From contig LWDH01000036.1 of NCBI GenBank assembly GCA_002083395.1, positions 1 through 15,200 on the forward strand: a stretch of DNA of 15,200 bases, read 5' to 3'. Origin of the DNA: Proteobacteria bacterium SG_bin4. Its GTDB lineage: Bacteria > Pseudomonadota > Gammaproteobacteria > Burkholderiales > Nitrosomonadaceae. This document shows positions 14,384 through 15,200 of the stretch, one piece after another. The notes under the pieces are model-generated. The model searched no databases. It was not told where the DNA came from and was given only the letters and a program-made list of their open reading frames with translations. The first letter of the stretch is position 1. Each line of letters begins with the position of its first letter. Position numbers and translations under genes: made by a program.

Positions 14384-14896
14384 TTAATCGTCGTGTTTCC
14401 GATCTTTACCTTTATTGGGTTTATAAGAATCAAATTCGAAGTTCATTGAATGACCGCGCTGTTTCATAATAACCGAAATCACATTAGAGCCATATTTGAG
14501 ACAGGGTATGGTTAACCGGTCATCGTCGATAAAGGCGTAGCATTCGCTCATATCAATGGCGCTGGCAATCGGGCAGCTCGTGACATCGACTAATTTAACG
14601 TCGGTAACCAAGCTGGCATCATTATAAGTCGTCACAACCGCAGTTCCATTTTTGATCAGAATATCAGTTGCGATGGTATTGGCACTCAATTCGAGCTGAT
14701 TTTGACCGGCATTCACTAAACAGGCGTTTAACTGGCCATTATTAAGATTTCTGACGACTATTTGGGAGCCAACTGCACTATTATCGAGGATAAAAATGCT
14801 ATTGCCATCCACTGCAACCGGTTCTGCCAGTGCCAGTTGCATTCCTGCTAAGCCTAATGATGCGGCGAATATTGTTGATAGAAGATGTTTGTTCAT
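14384..14896 (-). CDS. Small secreted four-cysteine protein, function unknown
   Basis: I do not recognise a family. The 170-residue protein has a clear signal peptide (residues 1-24, MNKHLLS then a hydrophobic core ending ALA before EPV), so it should be periplasmic or secreted. The mature part is rich in Val, Asn, Asp and Ser with alternating hydrophobic residues, suggesting beta structure. It has four cysteines (C59, C108, C119, C132), which could make two disulfides, and a strongly charged tail (KPNKGKDRKHDD). The start is supported by AAAGG seven bases before the ATG on the minus strand. It stands alone between the AT-rich region and a repeat-like right edge. The dsbC product encoded in the same window could help it fold, but that is only a thought. 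Confidence 0.75.
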   Translation of the reverse strand: MNKHLLSTIFAASLGLAGMQLALAEPVAVDGNSIFILDNSAVGSQIVVRNLNNGQLNACLVNAGQNQLELSANTIATDILIKNGTAVVTTYNDASLVTDVKLVDVTSCPIASAIDMSECYAFIDDDRLTIPCLKYGSNVISVIMKQRGHSMNFEFDSYKPNKGKDRKHDD

Positions 14897-14925
14897 AAAG
14901 TAACCTTTCGTGGATTGATAGAATC

Positions 14926-14975
14926 AGCGTGCAATTCATCATGCACGCTTCAGTTGCCAAATTGGCCTTAGCCAA
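14926..14975 (-). promoter_or_regulatory. Two palindromes in the leader of the secreted-protein gene
   Basis: AGCGTGCA (14926-14933) and TGCACGCT (14942-14949) form a perfect 8-bp inverted repeat with an 8-nt loop, 30-53 bp before the start codon. Next to it TTGGC (14962-14966) and GCCAA (14971-14975) form a second one. They may be operators or RNA hairpins in the 5' leader. A possible -10-like TAAAAT lies further upstream on the minus strand (about 14985-14990), without a convincing -35. Confidence 0.4.
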
Positions 14976-15130
14976 AACACGAGATTTTAAAGATTTATGA
15001 ATAACCGGTGTGAATTAATTTGTGCAACAGATGTGGAGTTAATCAGCATGCGCTGCAGAAAGTAATGATAGATTCCCGGAATTCTCAATGCCAGGCGTGA
15101 CGGTAATAACTGATTGCAAGCATGGTTTAA

Positions 15131-15200
15131 CAGGCCGTTGAAAAACGTTTTCGGGGCAGCCGATACAAGGCAAAAACAGGCGAAAAAGCGCAGTTTATGC
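15131..15200 (+). repeat. Possible edge of a dispersed repeat or insertion element
   Basis: CAGGCCGTTGAAAAACG begins at 15131. This kind of end (GGCCGTTGAAAAA) resembles the outer ends of insertion sequences and intergenic repeats in many proteobacteria. It is followed by imperfect A-rich iterations (GGCAAAAACA, GGCGAAAAAG). The element runs out of the window, so its other end cannot be seen. This is recognition from memory only. Confidence 0.3.

Larger units (their letters stand above)
14897..15200. other. Gene-free right edge: leader of the secreted protein and unknown sequence
   Basis: The 304 bp hold the upstream region of the minus-strand gene, two small palindromes (14926-14949 and 14962-14975) and, from about 15131, a sequence of repeat-like character. 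I see no open reading frame worth calling in between. Confidence 0.6.

Noticed and set aside
15000..15050. Further DnaA-like boxes (for example TGTGAATTA) right of the secreted-protein gene.
   Set aside because: They are isolated single near-matches in AT-rich sequence and too far from the pair at 14008-14030 to count.

Overview
The window looks like chromosomal DNA from a betaproteobacterium, most likely a Nitrosomonadaceae (Nitrosomonas-type) ammonia oxidiser. This rests on the character of the proteins and their order (UbiH-family hydroxylase, DsbC, MltA, Nif3-like, DegQ/AlgW-like, BT1-like transporter) and on the abundance of c-type cytochromes. It is an inference from family recognition, not from a database match. 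There is no rRNA, tRNA or CRISPR array that I can support.

Positions 1-9750 are dense with ordinary housekeeping and envelope genes. A ubiquinone-biosynthesis-type flavoprotein hydroxylase (162-1328) is followed by a periplasmic DsbC-type disulfide isomerase (1354-2076). Convergent to them is the lytic transglycosylase MltA (2126-3328, minus), and dsbC and mltA share a terminator hairpin. A tiny 37-residue membrane peptide (3381-3494, plus) comes next. The Nif3-like metalloprotein (3557-4303, minus) is divergent from a membrane-anchored HtrA-type protease (4365-5504), which is followed by a 12-helix BT1/MFS-type transporter (5544-7196). Further on are a permuted papain-like (YiiX/C92) enzyme (7265-8056, minus), a small K+-channel-like protein (8161-8631, plus) and a membrane-anchored coiled-coil protein of unknown function (8686-9744, minus). 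A very strong 18-bp hairpin separates the last two.

Positions 9900-13000 carry a class II HDAC/acetoin-utilisation-type deacetylase (9919-10842) and a translationally coupled two-gene cytochrome operon. The first gene encodes a secreted diheme cytochrome (10980-11699) and the second a secreted triheme cytochrome of the alcohol/gluconate dehydrogenase subunit type (11696-12973). No dehydrogenase gene lies next to them in this window.

Positions 13000-15200 are an accessory, AT-rich stretch. It holds a decayed IS3-family transposase remnant (one frameshift, three stop codons, 5' part lost). About 720 bp without a gene follow, in which two perfect DnaA boxes (TTATCCACA) face each other 5 bp apart, with weaker boxes, an 85% A+T tract and an IHF-consensus match nearby. 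This is the most intriguing part of the window and looks like a replication-origin or DnaA-binding locus without dnaA beside it. A small secreted four-cysteine protein (14384-14896, minus) and what may be the edge of a dispersed repeat (from about 15131) close the window.
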